From Myxococcota bacterium (GTDB taxonomy: Bacteria > Myxococcota_A > UBA796), in contig JAQXDW010000146.1 of NCBI GenBank assembly GCA_029251165.1, positions 1 to 64,000 of the forward strand: DNA of 64,000 nt, read 5' to 3'. A program made the translations under genes and the position numbers. Below are positions 42,369 through 51,247 of this stretch, piece after piece. Within the stretch, counting starts at the first letter, position 1. Every line of letters starts with the position of its first letter. The notes below the pieces were generated by a model, which saw nothing but the letters and a program-made list of their open reading frames with translations, had not been told where the DNA came from and did not search any database.

Positions 42369-43100
42369 CTACAGCGGGGTGCGGACCTGGGCGACGACCT
42401 GCGGGAGCAGCGGCCCGGCGGTCTGAGAGACGAAGGGAACCTGGAGTCCGAGATCGGCGGTCACCTCTGCCGCAGCCCACGACAGCAGCACCCGGCTGGA
42501 GAGCACGGTGTGGTCGATCAGCACCAGCTCCTCCTCGAGGACCAGCGACAGCTGGTTGACCAGCGGGATCGTCTGGAACGACCGGACGTCGATGAGAAAC
42601 GGGACGATGGCGGAGAGGTACCGCTCGGTGCCGAGGCCGGCGCCGATGCAGAGGGTCCAGGCGACCGGCGTGGGCAGGTCGAGCTCAGCAAATCCGGTGA
42701 CGTCCCAGCCAGGCTGGGTCTCTCGGCTCTGGCTGCCCCAGGTGGTCACCCACATGGACTGCGGCGCGACCAGCCCGCCCGCCGACAGGCCCAGCGCCAT
42801 CCGACGCTCCAGGCCGACGTGTATCCGACCCTCGCCTCGGATCCGCCCGAGGCCCGCCTCTCCCCAGCCGTCCGGTCCGATGGCCTGTACCAGCGGAAGC
42901 GAGAGGTCGCCGGAGAAGCGATCGGTTCCGTAGCGGATGCGGGGGACCTGCTGGAAGACGGTGACTTCTCCTGGCGCGAGCACCAGGCGACCGGAGAGCT
43001 GTCGGGTGGTGGCCGCGGCGTGCTGGCGATAGCCGGCGGTCTCTTCGGCCTCAAGAAGCGGAGCAGCGGCGAGGGCAGCGGCGGCGAGGAGGGCGATCAC
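42369..43100 (-). CDS. Exported beta-rich hypothetical protein
   Basis: A 243-residue protein with a signal peptide (MIALLAAAALAAAPLLEAEE) and many alternating hydrophobic strands (GRIHVGLERRMALGLSAG, FAELDLPTPVAWTLCIGAG), like a small outer-membrane barrel or lipocalin-like protein. The ATG overlaps the upstream gene's stop (ATGA), so the two are coupled. Not recognised. Confidence 0.65.
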   Translation of the reverse strand: MIALLAAAALAAAPLLEAEETAGYRQHAAATTRQLSGRLVLAPGEVTVFQQVPRIRYGTDRFSGDLSLPLVQAIGPDGWGEAGLGRIRGEGRIHVGLERRMALGLSAGGLVAPQSMWVTTWGSQSRETQPGWDVTGFAELDLPTPVAWTLCIGAGLGTERYLSAIVPFLIDVRSFQTIPLVNQLSLVLEEELVLIDHTVLSSRVLLSWAAAEVTADLGLQVPFVSQTAGPLLPQVVAQVRTPL

Positions 43101-43960
43101 TGGTTGCCTCCGGAGTCGGGTGTGCCGGTGTCTCCGCAGCCTCCACCGAGCCGATAGTCGGCGGTCTCATCCACCACGCAGTCTGCGTCTGCTGCGATGA
43201 GCGGCCACGCGGCATCGGCGGCGGTGGTGAAGGTCCAGGCCCCCTGCTGAGAAAATTCGGGGATGGTCGCCTGGTTGACCGACTTGTCGGCGAATGCACC
43301 GATGTCCCAGGTGTACTCCGTCTCTGGCGTGAGCCCGCCCAGCGGGCACAGCAGCACCATGCCCCCTTCACTCTGGGTCACCGCGAAGGGGACTGCACCG
43401 TCGGGGCCGGTGAGGGCGACCGACTCGGTGAAGCTCGGGGTGTCGATCGGGACGCCAGCGCCAGCGTAGCCCCAGTCCAGCAGCAGCGGTCGGTTGGGAT
43501 CCCAGTCGGTCTCGCCGTCGCAGGGATCGCGGATGTCTTCAGGGTAGCTGGTGGCCATGCAGGCGAGGAAGGCCAGCGGGGTGGCGCAGCGGCGTGGTGT
43601 GGTCGGTCGCCAGCAGAGGGGAGCCAGCAAGACGGCCGGCAGGGCGATGAGATCGGTTGGATCCGGGACATGCGCGCCGCCAAAGACGCCGATCCAGGTC
43701 TCGCCCAGCGGCGGATAGAGCTGGAGGAGGATGAACGAGAGCACCGCAGCGGAGAGCGCCACGATTCGCGCGGGTCGGTCGGGAACCCGGACGATGGAGA
43801 GGAGCGCAGCGAGGAGGACCGGGCAGACGATCATCCAGGCGACGTCGGAGAGCTTGCCGGTCAGCGCAGAGGGGAAGGCGGACTTGAGGATGTGGTCGTT
43901 GACCAGGAGGAGCCCGACCGAGAGGAGGCAGACAGGATGAGCGGGACCGTGGCGTAGCAT
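43097..43960 (-). CDS. Membrane protein with extracytoplasmic beta domain
   Basis: A 287-residue protein. The ATG at 43960 is chosen because membrane-protein character starts there; earlier sequence lies in the divergent cupin gene. Four or five helices (about 7-23, 35-55, 60-80, 90-120) precede a C-terminal domain (about 140-287) with a fibronectin-like end (LTPETEYTWDIGAF) and a GCGDTGTPDSGG tail. The stop overlaps the next gene's start. Function unknown. Confidence 0.7.
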   Translation of the reverse strand: MLRHGPAHPVCLLSVGLLLVNDHILKSAFPSALTGKLSDVAWMIVCPVLLAALLSIVRVPDRPARIVALSAAVLSFILLQLYPPLGETWIGVFGGAHVPDPTDLIALPAVLLAPLCWRPTTPRRCATPLAFLACMATSYPEDIRDPCDGETDWDPNRPLLLDWGYAGAGVPIDTPSFTESVALTGPDGAVPFAVTQSEGGMVLLCPLGGLTPETEYTWDIGAFADKSVNQATIPEFSQQGAWTFTTAADAAWPLIAADADCVVDETADYRLGGGCGDTGTPDSGGNQ

Positions 43961-43990
43961 GGTCCCAAGCGTAGCCGAACGGAGTTCACC

Positions 43991-44362
43991 ATGCCCACAC
44001 CGACAAAGCTCAATGTCCACGAAGCATTCGACTTGATCGAGGCTCCATGGGCACCAGCGATTGCGGCACAGGTGGGCGGCTCGATGGTGAAGCTCGTGCG
44101 GCTGGAGGGCAGCTTTGTGTGGCACCACCATGAGGCAGAGGATGAGCTGTTCTATGTGCTGTCTGGGCGGCTGCGGATGCAGTTTCGGGAGCAGGAGGTG
44201 GTGCTGGAGGCGGGGGAGCTGATCTGTGTACCGGCGGGGGTGGAGCACTGTCCGGTGGGTGAGGATGACTGCCGGGTGATGCTGGTGGAGCCGGCGAGCA
44301 CGGTGAACACAGGGTCCGTGGAGAGCGCGCGCACGGTGCGAGAGCTGGTGGACCTGCGCTGA
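43991..44362 (+). CDS. Small cupin protein
   Basis: A 123-residue single-domain cupin. Motif 1 has three consecutive His (45-47) and Glu52 (WHHHEAEDELFYVLSG), and motif 2 has PAGVEHCP with His86, so a metal site is intact. Such proteins are mannose-6-phosphate isomerase-like or act as small dioxygenases or isomerases. Thirty bases separate it from the divergent membrane protein. Confidence 0.85.
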   Translation: MPTPTKLNVHEAFDLIEAPWAPAIAAQVGGSMVKLVRLEGSFVWHHHEAEDELFYVLSGRLRMQFREQEVVLEAGELICVPAGVEHCPVGEDDCRVMLVEPASTVNTGSVESARTVRELVDLR

Positions 44363-44377
44363 CGTGGCGGCCTGTGC

Positions 44378-45154
44378 CTACCCCCACTGCGCCGACAGTG
44401 CTGCGGCATACGCGCCGGCCTGTCCAAACGGCACATAGTGCCGCCCCCCGTCCACCAGCACACACCGCCCGCCCAGTCGCCGCGCGGTCCAGCGGGCGGT
44501 CGCAGGCGGATTGAACCGGTCTTCTGTACCCCACAGGCACAGCGTGTCTACACCCGCCAGTCGACGCGTCAGCGGCCACAGGGTGCGGGCTGAGAGGTGC
44601 TGGGCGGTCTGCCGCATGAGCCCGGGCAGCTCCGGCCGCGCGACGACCCCGCCAAACGTCTCCAAGAACGCTGCGCGCGCACCATCACAGACGCCGTGAT
44701 GGAGGTAGAGGCCGCCGCCGTGGTGCTGATAGAAGTAGCGGTGCAGTCCGGGGAGCGCGGTCAGGCGGGGGATGAGCCAGAGCAGGCCGGTCGGCGCAGA
44801 GGTGAGGGTGAGGCTGGCGGCGCCGTGCTGCGCTGCGTGGAGGGCGGCGAGCAGGCCGCCGTAGTCCTGGCCGACGAGGTGGAGCGGGCCGGAGAGGCCG
44901 AGCGCGGAGAGGGCGGCGGAGAGCCAGTCGGTGTAGGCCGTGAGCGTCGGAACAGGCAGCGGAGCAGTGCCGCCGTAGCCGGGCAGGTCCAGGGCGAGGA
45001 GGGCGCGATCAGGGAGCAGGGCGGGCAGCCGAGAGAACAGCCGTGCGTCGGTCGGCACGCCGTGCAGCAGCACCGCGGGTGCTGCATCCTCTGGACCGCT
45101 CCGCCAGCCGGTGGTTGGCCGGCCGTGGAGCGGAATGGAGACCGGTTGCATCAT
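44378..45154 (-). CDS. Alpha/beta hydrolase with Asp nucleophile (dehalogenase/epoxide hydrolase type)
   Basis: A 258-residue hydrolase. HGVP (31-34) is the oxyanion loop. The nucleophile elbow is GQDYGG with Asp97, as in haloalkane dehalogenases and epoxide hydrolases instead of Ser esterases. The C-terminal GGRHYVPFG supplies the catalytic His. The substrate cannot be inferred. Convergent with the cupin gene (15 bases). Confidence 0.85.
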   Translation of the reverse strand: MMQPVSIPLHGRPTTGWRSGPEDAAPAVLLHGVPTDARLFSRLPALLPDRALLALDLPGYGGTAPLPVPTLTAYTDWLSAALSALGLSGPLHLVGQDYGGLLAALHAAQHGAASLTLTSAPTGLLWLIPRLTALPGLHRYFYQHHGGGLYLHHGVCDGARAAFLETFGGVVARPELPGLMRQTAQHLSARTLWPLTRRLAGVDTLCLWGTEDRFNPPATARWTARRLGGRCVLVDGGRHYVPFGQAGAYAAALSAQWG

Positions 45155-45203
45155 GGGCCATCGCTATCCCAGCCGATACGATGACGAGACACGGGGAGGT
45201 CAG

Positions 45204-45896
45204 ATGTCGCGGGTCATCATCACAGGCGCCACCGGAGCGGTCGGCAGCGCCCTGGTCTCGATCCTCGGGTCAGACCCACGCTGTGAGGATGCTCTCGCCC
45301 TGGTCCGCCGGCCAGTTGGGCTCGGAATCAGCACCGAGATCATCGACTTTGATGCGATGGCCGATCACGCTGCGGCGTTTGAGGGGCGAGACATCGCGCT
45401 GTGCTGTCTGGGCACCACCATCGCGGCGGTGGGTGGAGACAAGGCGGCATTTCGGCGCGTGGATCACGACTATCCGATCGAATTCTTTCGCCTCGCCCTC
45501 GCCGCAGGCGTCCGGCAGCTCTCCATCGTCACTGCCACCGGGGCCAGCGCTGGGTCGATGAGCTTCTACAGCCGCACCAAGGGGGAGGTCGAGGAGCGTG
45601 CCCGCGCGCTCGCCGCCGAGCACGCCGCCCGGCTGACCATCCTCCACCCGGCGATGCTGCTGACCCCTGGCGGGCAGCGGGATGGCTCGGTGCTCGGCGG
45701 CAAGAACGCCCGCACTGTGGAGGGCATCGCTCAGCGCGCCCTGCTGTCGGCGGGGTGGCTGCTCGGTCCGCTGCAGAAGCAGGTGGCGGTGACGGTCGAG
45801 GCGGTCGCGATGGCGATGTGGCGGGATGCGCTGGCGGGCGGAGACGGCGTGAGGGTGCTGACCAACCGACAGATCATCGCGATGGGCGAGGGCTGA
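45204..45896 (+). CDS. NAD(P)-binding atypical SDR, TIP30-like
   Basis: A 230-residue Rossmann-fold protein: VIITGATGAVGSAL (4-17) is the dinucleotide loop, DIALCCLGTT the next strand, and YSRTKGEVEE has the Tyr-X3-Lys pair of the active site. It is close in size and motif order to HTATIP2/TIP30-like oxidoreductases. GGAGG lies six bases before this ATG, which decides the start over one 93 bases upstream. Substrate unknown. Confidence 0.85.
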   Translation: MSRVIITGATGAVGSALVSILGSDPRCEDALALVRRPVGLGISTEIIDFDAMADHAAAFEGRDIALCCLGTTIAAVGGDKAAFRRVDHDYPIEFFRLALAAGVRQLSIVTATGASAGSMSFYSRTKGEVEERARALAAEHAARLTILHPAMLLTPGGQRDGSVLGGKNARTVEGIAQRALLSAGWLLGPLQKQVAVTVEAVAMAMWRDALAGGDGVRVLTNRQIIAMGEG

Positions 45897-45946
45897 CGTC
45901 AGGCGAGAGTTCATGCACGCCGCCGAGGGGCGGTTACCCTGAGTCT

Positions 45947-46192
45947 ATGCTGCCTGATCGACAAGGACTGGTCCGTGTTCGCGCCAACATCGACGGCGAG
46001 GTCGAGATCCGCGCCCACCTCGGAGAAGCGGTGGTTCCCCGCCAGCTGATCGCCATCACCGAGGGCGACGAGCAGATCGAGTCGCTGTCGGTCCGCAAGA
46101 CCTCGATCGTCGAGTCGATCCTGGTGAAGTCCGGCACCGAGGTCACCGCTGGGACCACGCTGATGGTCGTGCGCGAGGTCGAGGAAGACTGA
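45947..46192 (+). CDS. Stand-alone lipoyl/biotinyl-like domain protein, 81 aa
   Basis: An 81-residue protein. VRANIDGEVEIRAHLGEAVV, then ESLSVRKTSIVESILVKSGT and TAGTTLMVVREVEE has the two-hairpin pattern of lipoyl/biotinyl domains, with the hairpin where the modified Lys sits reading SVRKTS. Lys51 could be the carrier, but the usual E-M-K-M or D-K-A context is missing. The next gene starts 12 bases after it, so they are likely co-transcribed. No ligase or dehydrogenase gene is nearby. Confidence 0.65.
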   Translation: MLPDRQGLVRVRANIDGEVEIRAHLGEAVVPRQLIAITEGDEQIESLSVRKTSIVESILVKSGTEVTAGTTLMVVREVEED

Positions 46193-46204
46193 TACCGTAG
46201 GGGC

Positions 46205-47218
46205 ATGTCCGACGACACCGCCCTGACCCTCCACCAGCAGACCCCGGCGGCTCAGCCCGGAGAGCACGGCTTGTCTGAGGACGCCACTCGCGCAGTGGTT
46301 CGCCAGCTGTTCGAGGCCTCAGTTGCCTCGTTTGGAGATGTCGTCTCGGCGCTGATGTTCGACATGGAGCAGACCGAGGACAACATCAAGGCGCTGTCCT
46401 GGCTGGCCGGCACCCAGACCCTGCTCTCCAGCGAGGCGGCGTTCCGCAGCGCGGTGAGCCAGCTGGCGTGGTGGGATCGCTTCCTCGCCCACCTCCCACA
46501 CCCTGCGCTGCTCTCAGAGGCGAACGCTGCGGCGCGTCGGCGGGCACAGTCCGAGCGTGCCCACGCCCGACTGATGGCGCGGCAGGCGGCGCTTCAGGAC
46601 CACCGTCAGCGGATCGCCGATGCGATGGCCGACCCGGATACCGGCCCCGCTGATCGTGCCCGCCTCCGTCGGGTGATGGCCGCGCCGGACGAGACGGAGT
46701 GGTGGGTCGATGTCGAGGGCTACGTCGCTGCGGCCCTCGCGCAGCTCCCGCCGGAGGTGCCCGACGTCCCGATCACCGCCGACGATCTTGCAGCAGAGAC
46801 CTCGTTCTCAGGCTTTCATGCCGTCGATGCCTTCCGCCGTCACCCCGAGCTCGGCCCGCGCGCGCAGAGCATGGACACCGAGCTGGCTGACATCCTCGCG
46901 GAGGCCTTCGGGCTCCGCCCCGCTGAGGCCCACCGGCACGCCGTCGTCCTCACCGGAATCTTCTGGCTGGCCCTGCGTCGGGCGCTCTCGGCAGGCAGCC
47001 ACCAGCTCTCCGCCTCGATCTCGCTGATGATGACCACCGGTCAAGGCAGCGTCCAGCAGCAGTTCACCCACGAGCTGCTCGGCAGCTGGCTGCCCTATCT
47101 CCAGACCCTCCCGCCTCCCCAGCACCGCAAGACCCTCGGCCAGCGGATCCGAGGCTGGCTCGGGCTGAAGCCGAGGGCGGCGGTGGTGCCCGTAGCCCGG
47201 CAGCTCGAAGAGGACTGA
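46205..47218 (+). CDS. Hypothetical helical protein
   Basis: A 337-residue, mostly helical, soluble protein, rich in Ala, Arg and Glu, with a basic C-terminus (TLGQRIRGWLGLKPRAA). No motif was recognised. It follows the lipoyl-like gene closely and may act with it. The length and the codon pattern typical of the window support a real gene. Confidence 0.7.
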   Translation: MSDDTALTLHQQTPAAQPGEHGLSEDATRAVVRQLFEASVASFGDVVSALMFDMEQTEDNIKALSWLAGTQTLLSSEAAFRSAVSQLAWWDRFLAHLPHPALLSEANAAARRRAQSERAHARLMARQAALQDHRQRIADAMADPDTGPADRARLRRVMAAPDETEWWVDVEGYVAAALAQLPPEVPDVPITADDLAAETSFSGFHAVDAFRRHPELGPRAQSMDTELADILAEAFGLRPAEAHRHAVVLTGIFWLALRRALSAGSHQLSASISLMMTTGQGSVQQQFTHELLGSWLPYLQTLPPPQHRKTLGQRIRGWLGLKPRAAVVPVARQLEED

Positions 47219-47314
47219 CGCGGGCACCACCGCTGCGCACGGTGGCTGGACTGTTGCGCGAGATTGAGGGGTGTAGTGGTAGGATATGCCCGATTCACCA
47301 CTCCGAGCGTGCCC

Positions 47315-48874
47315 ATGTCCCGCCTCTCCGCCGCCGCCCTCATTCTCCTCACCGGCTGCATCGAGCAGACCTTCAACACCGCCGGAGAGGCGGGCGCGGG
47401 GTCTGGTGCAGAGATCGAGGTCGTCCCCGGCAGCCTCAGCTTTGGCCCGCTCTCCAGCGACGACGACGCCCTGATCAAGACCGTCCTCATCCGCAGCATC
47501 GGTGTCGCCGATCTCACCGTCGAGGAGATCACCGTCTCCGGGACCGGCGCGGAGAGCTTCACCCTGCTCACCGACTCCACCCGCTTCGTGCTGCCGCCCG
47601 GCGGCGAGATGGCGCTCGAGGTTGCGTTCCTGCCGATGGGCGCTTCGGAGCAGGCTGCGGTCGCGATCGTTTCCTCAAACGCCGACCTTCAGCCGACACT
47701 TCCCGTCAGCCTCTCGGGGGAGGGGCTGGTCTCTGAGCTCGCGATCACCCCCAGCCCGCTGGACTTCGGCGCGGTCGGCGTGGGCTGCGATGCCCTGGAG
47801 AATGTCACCCTGGAGAACGTCGGCACCGAGCCGCTCACCATCAGCGACATCTCCACCGACACCGCCAGCTTTGCGCTGACCACCCTCCCGACCCTGCCGC
47901 TGGACCTGGCGCCCGGGGAGTCCACGGGCATCCGGGTGACCTTCACGCCGGGGTCAGAGACCTCATTTGTGGGGACCATCGCTGTCGACTCCACCGAGCC
48001 GATGGGAACCCGGACGGCTGAGCAGCTCGGCGAGGGGGTCATCGACGGCTCCGAGGTCACGGACACCTGGGAGATGCCGGTCGATCCGCCCACCGACATC
48101 CTGTTCTCCCTGGACTCCTCCTGCTCGATGACCTGGGACATCTGGGAGATGTACAACAACTTTGACGCCTTCATCAACGAGCTGGAGGACTACTCCGAGG
48201 ACTGGCACATCATCGTCGCCAACGAAGACTCTGGCTGCAACAACTCCGGCATCCTCACCCCGACCACGCCGGACTACACCGAGAAGTTTCAGGAGGCACT
48301 GTTCGCCTGGAACCTGGAGAACGACTACACCGAGGCCCTGCTGACGGTCAACGACAACGCGGTCCAGAACACCGACGCCGGCGACTGCAACGCTGGCTTC
48401 ATGCGCCCCCAGGCGATGCTGCACATCATCGACATCACCGATGAGCCCGAGCAGTCTCCCCGCCCATGGGATGAGATCGTCGACAGCATCGTCACCAAGA
48501 AGGGCTCCCTGGCCCTGACCACCATCTCTGCCATCGCCGGGGACTACCCCAGCGGCTGCGACGACGCCGCTGCCGGCACCGGCTACTACGAGGCGGTCGA
48601 TGCCACCAGCGGGGTCTTTCTCTCGATCTGTCAGAGCTGGGCGACCACCAACAACCTTGGCCTGCTCGCCTCCGCCTCGGTCAATCAGGACACCTTCGAG
48701 CTGTCTCAGCCCGCCCAGGAGTCCACCATCGTCGTGGAGGTCAACGGCCAGCGTCAGACCTCGGGCTGGTCCTACGATGCCGCCAGCAACGCAGTCATCT
48801 TCGCCAGCAACCTGCCGGGAGAGGGAGACGCGGTCTCGATCACCTACACAAACACAGGCAGCTGCGAGGGGTGA
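47315..48874 (+). CDS. Lipoprotein with choice-of-anchor D repeats and VWA-like domain
   Basis: A 519-residue lipoprotein; the ATG at 47315 yields the signal MSRLSAAALILLTGC. Residues about 30-250 are two choice-of-anchor D (ASPM/SPD-2/Hydin-like) beta domains (each with a 'F.P' and 'DFG' start, e.g. ITPSPLDFGAVGVGC). The C-terminal half starts DILFSLDSSCSMTWD, a MIDAS-like DXSXS motif of a von Willebrand A domain, and is Cys-containing. Likely a surface adhesion or matrix protein. Confidence 0.8.
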   Translation: MSRLSAAALILLTGCIEQTFNTAGEAGAGSGAEIEVVPGSLSFGPLSSDDDALIKTVLIRSIGVADLTVEEITVSGTGAESFTLLTDSTRFVLPPGGEMALEVAFLPMGASEQAAVAIVSSNADLQPTLPVSLSGEGLVSELAITPSPLDFGAVGVGCDALENVTLENVGTEPLTISDISTDTASFALTTLPTLPLDLAPGESTGIRVTFTPGSETSFVGTIAVDSTEPMGTRTAEQLGEGVIDGSEVTDTWEMPVDPPTDILFSLDSSCSMTWDIWEMYNNFDAFINELEDYSEDWHIIVANEDSGCNNSGILTPTTPDYTEKFQEALFAWNLENDYTEALLTVNDNAVQNTDAGDCNAGFMRPQAMLHIIDITDEPEQSPRPWDEIVDSIVTKKGSLALTTISAIAGDYPSGCDDAAAGTGYYEAVDATSGVFLSICQSWATTNNLGLLASASVNQDTFELSQPAQESTIVVEVNGQRQTSGWSYDAASNAVIFASNLPGEGDAVSITYTNTGSCEG

Positions 48875-49023
48875 TCCGACGGCACGATGACGGGCACGCC
48901 GATCCGGCTCAGCGCCGCCAGCACGATCCACCGATGACCGCCCAGGACGACAGAGGCGATGGCGCAGCGGAACATGCTGGCTTCCCGTCGCAGTGTGGGG
49001 GGCACCTGAGATAAGGCGGTGGC

Positions 49024-49404
49024 ATGGATCGCAAGACAGTACGCAAAGCCCACGATGCCTTGACCACCACCCGCCCCGGACGGGGGCGGATGTTCTCGTT
49101 TGGCGCCTTCGGGGGAAAGCTGGTCTTGGAGGTCTCTCGGTTTCACTGCGCGGAGACCGGTGGTGAGGTGAGCATCGACGACAAGCTGAAGGTGTCCATG
49201 CGCCGCCAGCTCCGCAGCATGCTCTCCCATGACCACCAGGGGGCCGGCTGCGCGGGGCTGTTCTACGTCGCGGACGGGGTGCCGACGTTTCGGGTCTGCG
49301 TCCGGCAGCGGTTCACCACCCGCCAGCTCACCGATGCGCTGACCCCCCTCGCGCAGCGACTGGGCGTGGTCGGGCTGGTGGTGGTCAAGGATCGCAAGGG
49401 GTGA
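49024..49404 (+). CDS. Hypothetical small basic protein
   Basis: A 126-residue basic protein, MDRKTVRKAHDALTTTRPGR..., with no signal or membrane segment. Three Cys and Arg/Lys clusters are present, but no family is recognised. The frame has the strong third-position GC bias of neighbouring genes. Confidence 0.6.
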   Translation: MDRKTVRKAHDALTTTRPGRGRMFSFGAFGGKLVLEVSRFHCAETGGEVSIDDKLKVSMRRQLRSMLSHDHQGAGCAGLFYVADGVPTFRVCVRQRFTTRQLTDALTPLAQRLGVVGLVVVKDRKG

Positions 49405-49674
49405 CCGAGCCGCTGCTGGCCCGGTGGCTGCTCTCAAGCCACGGTCCGGTCGTCAGTCCTTCAGAGCACGCCAGAGATCCGGCCACGCTCGCGTGCTGGC
49501 GGGGGCGTGGCTACTGACACGGAAGCCAAGGAGCAGCGCGACGTGCCGCTCGATGATGGCCTGAGGTGCTGGTCGCTTGCTGAAGCCGTGGAGCGACAGG
49601 GCTGGCTGCGCATGAGCGGGATGCCGGCCTGGATCCGCCGCTGGACTGCATGAGTCTGCCTGGCGCTTGAGGGC

Positions 49675-49941
49675 TTACTCCTCGGCGGGAGTCGCTGCCT
49701 TCTTCAGCTGCTGCCATGCCATCTCCGCATGGTCGTCGACATAGATCCGCTCCACCAGCTCTCGCGCCCATGGCGTTCGTCGAAGAAACTTCAGGCTCGA
49801 CTTCACGCTCGGGTTGTTCTGGAAGCATCGGATGTTGACCCGGTATCCCAGCTCCTCCCAGCCGTGTCGATCGACGAGATCCTCGACGACTATCTTCAGC
49901 GTGATGCCGTGGAGGGGATTTTTTGGCTGCTCAAGGCTCAT
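49675..49941 (-). CDS. VF530-family DNA-binding protein (DUF2132)
   Basis: An 88-residue protein that fits the VF530/DUF2132 family end to end: NPLHGITLKIVVEDLV, WEELG, IRCFQNNPSVKSSLKFLRRT, PWAR. VF530 proteins have a small fold resembling a DNA-binding motif; their role is unclear. GGAGG lies six bases before the ATG. It begins 10 bases after the zinc anti-sigma-like gene and may be the third gene of that operon. Confidence 0.92.
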   Translation of the reverse strand: MSLEQPKNPLHGITLKIVVEDLVDRHGWEELGYRVNIRCFQNNPSVKSSLKFLRRTPWARELVERIYVDDHAEMAWQQLKKAATPAEE

Positions 49942-49950
49942 GGCACCCTC

Positions 49951-50205
49951 CTACCCTGCGGGAGCTTCGTCGGCCCTTGGGAACCCCAGCAGCCCCAGCG
50001 CTGCTCGGAGGAGGATGGTCTCCTCGTCGCACTCCGGGCAGGTGAGCCGGTGGTGCGCCATGGCATGCAGGACGTCCGTGCGGTCGATTCGTCCGTCGAG
50101 CAGCGGCGCGAGGAGTGCGTGAAAGGCGTCGCAGTCCAGCTCCGTGTCGCGGGTGAGCTGCAGGGCATTCAGCAGCCGCTCAGTCGGCGTGGCGTCCGTG
50201 CTCAT
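49951..50205 (-). CDS. Small soluble zinc anti-sigma (ZAS)-like protein
   Basis: An 84-residue protein with HRLTCPEC (52-59), the HX3CX2C motif of zinc-binding anti-sigma domains, and no membrane helix. The ATG overlaps the sigma factor gene's stop (ATGA), as expected for a cognate anti-sigma. A redox-sensing ZAS protein of the RsrA type is one possibility, but the second half of the domain is not clear. Confidence 0.7.
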   Translation of the reverse strand: MSTDATPTERLLNALQLTRDTELDCDAFHALLAPLLDGRIDRTDVLHAMAHHRLTCPECDEETILLRAALGLLGFPRADEAPAG

Positions 50206-50786
50206 GCTGCGGCCTCCATCGCCTGCAGCAGCTCGTCTGCGCTCAGCCCGCGCTCCTGGAGGTGGGCGAGGAGACGCCCCCGTGCATCGTGGAGGAGCTT
50301 GTAGAGGGTGCCTCGCTTGCGCCCCATCCTCCGGGCTACCTCAGACATCGGAATTCCCGACAGCTTGGCGAGCAGGGCGGTGCGCTGAAGCTCGGTGAGG
50401 GAGGCATCGATGGCGGAGAGGAGCAGCTGGCTGACCTGGGCTTGCTGGATGGCGTCCGGAGCGGCGGGGGCAGCCATCAGCGCGCGGGTACTCTCGGCGG
50501 CGTCGGACAGCGGAACGTGGACATGCCGCCGACGCCGAAGCTCCATCAGGGCAGTGTTGACCGCGATGGCGGCCGCCCAGGTGTTCAGCCGGCTCTGGCC
50601 GCTGAAGTCCGCGATGTTCTCGTGAATTCGCAGCATGGCCTCCTGGTTCAGGTCAGACAGGTCTGCTTCAGACAGCTGTCGGGAGAACCCACGGGCCAGC
50701 ACACGCCGCAGGTAGTCCGCGAGGTCGCGGAGGGTGTCTCCGTCGCCTGAGAGGATGGCCTGGATGCGGTCGGTGTCGTGCGGCAA
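50202..50786 (-). CDS. ECF-type RNA polymerase sigma factor
   Basis: A 194-residue sigma-70 family protein with region 2 (LSDLNQEAMLRIHENIADF, LNTWAAAIAVNTALMELRRR) and region 4 (LSLTELQRTALLAKLSG-like segment with MSEVARRMGRKRGTLYKLLHDAR). The start is apparently TTG without a strong ribosome site, so it may lie elsewhere nearby. It is coupled to a small ZAS protein. Target promoters are unknown. Confidence 0.85.
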   Translation of the reverse strand: MPHDTDRIQAILSGDGDTLRDLADYLRRVLARGFSRQLSEADLSDLNQEAMLRIHENIADFSGQSRLNTWAAAIAVNTALMELRRRRHVHVPLSDAAESTRALMAAPAAPDAIQQAQVSQLLLSAIDASLTELQRTALLAKLSGIPMSEVARRMGRKRGTLYKLLHDARGRLLAHLQERGLSADELLQAMEAAA

Positions 50787-50886
50787 GTGCAGAGCATACG
50801 CCGCCCAGCGTCAGACTCCCAGTGCGGTCGGAGTGCCGTCCGCGACGACCGCCGCCGGGCGCGCGCTGAGGCGGGCACCATCGATG

Positions 50887-51144
50887 CTATGCCTGGCTCG
50901 GCGCTTCTCGATCCAGGCTGCGCAGGTACGCCACGATGTCCGCTGACTCCGGCATCAGCCGACCCTCGCCCCCGTCGGGGATGAGCAGGACCGGCACCGT
51001 CGCCCGCCCACGCCGTCGCAGCAGCATCTCGCGCGCGTCGTTGTCTCGGCTGGTGTCGACGAGGTCGAGGTGAATCCCCAGCGCGCCGGCAGCGCGACGG
51101 ACCACGTGGCAGTACGGGCAGTAGGGGGTGTGGTAGAGCGTCAT
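50887..51144 (-). CDS. Glutaredoxin
   Basis: An 85-residue thioredoxin-fold protein with the dithiol active site YCPYC (Cys9, Cys12), the cis-Pro strand VPVLL and C-terminal helix SADIVAYLRSL. It reduces disulfides with glutathione or a related thiol. The ATG at 51144 has AGGAG eight bases upstream. It lies 100 bases upstream of the sigma factor gene in the same direction. Confidence 0.9.
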   Translation of the reverse strand: MTLYHTPYCPYCHVVRRAAGALGIHLDLVDTSRDNDAREMLLRRRGRATVPVLLIPDGGEGRLMPESADIVAYLRSLDREAPSQA

Positions 51145-51247
51145 GGTGAAGACTCCTCTGTGCTTCACCCCCTCTGATGCCGCAGCCCCCCGAAGTCTTA
51201 CCCCTCGGGTAAAGAAACCTCGTCTTTGTCTGCGCGCACCCGTGAAC

